64,000 nucleotides of DNA from Roseovarius confluentis (lineage in GTDB: Bacteria; Pseudomonadota; Alphaproteobacteria; Rhodobacterales; Rhodobacteraceae). The notes beneath the pieces were generated by a model. The model made no database searches. It was not told where the DNA came from and saw only the letters and a list, made by a program, of their open reading frames with translations. The stretch spans positions 103,863 to 167,862 of the forward strand of contig NZ_PPFE01000012.1 of NCBI RefSeq assembly GCF_002917925.1, written 5' to 3'. Of the stretch, positions 62,854 to 64,000 are shown piece after piece. Numbering within the stretch: position 1 is the stretch's first letter; each line of letters opens with the position of its first letter. The translations under genes and the position numbers were made by a program.

Positions 62854-63738
62854 TTATTTTCCGATCGCCTCGAGCACCGCCTCACCCAATCCCGCGGGGG
62901 ATTCGGCGACAACGATACCGGCGGATTTCATCGCCTCGATCTTGTCGTCGGCGCCGCCCTTGCCGCCGGCGACGATGGCGCCGGCGTGGCCCATGCGGCG
63001 GCCCGGAGGGGCGGTGCGGCCCGCGATGAACCCGGCGCAGGGCTTGGAGCGGCCTTTCTTGGCCTCGTCCTTGAGGAACTGCGCCGCGTCTTCCTCGGCG
63101 CTGCCGCCGATCTCGCCGATCATGATGATCGATTCCGTCTCGTCATCGGCCAGGAACCATTCCAGCACGTCGATATGCTCGGTGCCCTTGATGGGGTCGC
63201 CGCCGATGCCGACGCAGGTCGACTGGCCCAGGCCCACGTCGCTCGTCTGCTTCACGGCCTCGTAGGTCAACGTGCCGGAGCGGCTGACCACGCCGACGCT
63301 GCCGCGCTTGTGGATGTGGCCGGGCATGATGCCGATCTTGCACGCGTCGGGCGTGATGATGCCGGGGCAGTTGGGGCCGATGAGGACAGAGCTGCTGCCT
63401 TCGAGCGCGCGCTTGACGCGCATCATGTCTAGGACCGGCACGCCCTCGGTGATCGCGACGATCAGCGGAACCTCCGCGTCGATTGCCTCGAGGATCGAGT
63501 CGGCGGCGAAGGGCGGCGGCACGTAGATGACCGAGGCGTTGGCGCCCGTCTTGTCCACCGCTTCATGGACCGAGTTGAAGACCGGCAGGTCCAGGTGCGT
63601 CTGGCCGCCTTTGCCGGGGGTGACGCCCCCGACCATTTGCGTGCCGTAGGCGATGGCCTGTTCGGAGTGAAAAGTGCCTTGCGAGCCAGTCAGGCCCTGG
63701 CAGATGACTTTGGTGTCTTTGTCGACGAGGACAGCCAT
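62854..63738 (-). CDS. sucD: Succinyl-CoA synthetase alpha subunit
   Basis: 294 residues with all standard motifs: [89 protein letters not shown] and the phospho-histidine in [13 protein letters not shown]. It makes succinate and ATP/GTP from succinyl-CoA in the TCA cycle with SucC. The longer reading from 63792 adds residues encoded by an intergenic repeat (MGFNPPYLP) and is rejected. Confidence 0.97.
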   Translation of the reverse strand: MAVLVDKDTKVICQGLTGSQGTFHSEQAIAYGTQMVGGVTPGKGGQTHLDLPVFNSVHEAVDKTGANASVIYVPPPFAADSILEAIDAEVPLIVAITEGVPVLDMMRVKRALEGSSSVLIGPNCPGIITPDACKIGIMPGHIHKRGSVGVVSRSGTLTYEAVKQTSDVGLGQSTCVGIGGDPIKGTEHIDVLEWFLADDETESIIMIGEIGGSAEEDAAQFLKDEAKKGRSKPCAGFIAGRTAPPGRRMGHAGAIVAGGKGGADDKIEAMKSAGIVVAESPAGLGEAVLEAIGK

Positions 63739-63771
63739 TGTGGCGTTCTCCTTAATACAATCTTTGGGAAG

Positions 63772-63797
63772 GTAAGGTGGGTTGAAACCCACCCTAC
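63772..63797. repeat. Intergenic palindrome GGTGGGTT-GA-AACCCACC (copy 3 of 3)
   Basis: GTAAGGTGGGTTGAAACCCACCCTAC lies in the 65-base gap between sucC and sucD, inside an operon. It matches the units at 3783 and 30594 apart from the loop. Confidence 0.6.
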
Positions 63798-63803
63798 GAA
63801 GGC

Positions 63804-64000
63804 TCAGCCCTTGACGGCTTTCACGATCTTCTGGGCGCCGTCCTTGAGGTCGTCGGCGGCGATCACGTCAACGTCGGAGTTGTTGATGATCTCCTTGCCC
63901 TTCTCGACATTGGTGCCCTCGAGGCGCACGACCAGCGGGACCTGAAGCCCGACCTCTTTCACGGCCGCGACCACGCCCTCGGCGATCACGTCGCAGCGCA
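63804..64000 (-). CDS. sucC: Succinyl-CoA synthetase beta subunit, C-terminal part
   Basis: The gene runs off the right edge; the last ~64 residues are visible ([63 protein letters not shown]). CDVIAEGVV and VRLEGTN-EKGKEI are the standard end of SucC. It precedes sucD on the same strand. Confidence 0.96.
   Translation of the reverse strand, partial: RCDVIAEGVVAAVKEVGLQVPLVVRLEGTNVEKGKEIINNSDVDVIAADDLKDGAQKIVKAVKG

Overview
The window looks like a chromosomal segment of a Rhodobacterales (Roseobacter-group) alphaproteobacterium. The basis is high GC content with strong G/C third-position bias, the cluster rpoZ-rsh-pdxJ-acpS-lepB-rnc, the dispersed palindromic intergenic repeats, abundant TRAP transporters, and dense operons in which stop and start codons overlap (ATGA, GTGA, TGATG). 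I see no tRNA, rRNA, CRISPR array, prophage or insertion sequence.

Layout. 0-9 kb: the tail of an FAD-dependent oxidoreductase, a copper efflux operon (copA-cueR) behind a MerR-type promoter, a fatty-acyl-CoA ligase/kinase-like/thioesterase operon, rpe, a YdeI-like gene and rpmB with its terminator. 9-18.5 kb: a chemoreceptor, a glutathionyl-hydroquinone reductase, a lone cobL, a PatB-type C-S lyase, two tandem peptide deformylase genes (the second with altered catalytic residues) followed by fmt, and two GlsB/YeaQ-type membrane peptides. 18.5-25 kb (minus strand): a TRIC-family channel, rnhA, a methyltransferase, DUF3429, a four-gene phospholipid operon (acyltransferase, CdsA-like, small membrane protein, CDP-alcohol phosphotransferase), ispH and a NYN-domain protein. 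25-34.6 kb (plus strand): folK, rpoZ, the (p)ppGpp synthetase/hydrolase, pdxJ, an alpha/beta-hydrolase fused to a membrane domain, acpS, lepB and rnc.

34.6-46.6 kb is transport and carbon catabolism. A TAXI-type TRAP system with a UspA protein is followed by a class III aminotransferase, and then by a malonate module: a GntR regulator divergent from a DctPQM transporter, malonyl-CoA decarboxylase and malonyl-CoA synthetase. Malonate is imported, activated to malonyl-CoA and decarboxylated to acetyl-CoA. 46.6-55.4 kb is a beta-oxidation operon (fadE-fadI-fadJ-CoA transferase) followed by a photolyase-like protein whose two domains appear to be in swapped order. 55.5-60.4 kb is a vitamin B12 uptake operon (btuB-F-C-D) under a cobalamin riboswitch. 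60.6-64 kb holds the TCA-cycle sucCD (sucC runs off the end) followed by a diverged second sucC/sucD-like pair.

The most unusual items are the apparently permuted photolyase, the diverged acid-CoA ligase pair next to sucCD with its own operator-like site, the YnbAB-like phospholipid operon with a variant active-site motif, the catalytically altered second deformylase, the hydrolase/membrane fusion, and hairpins between the binding-protein and permease genes of both TRAP operons. All calls come from reading the sequence; no database search was run.
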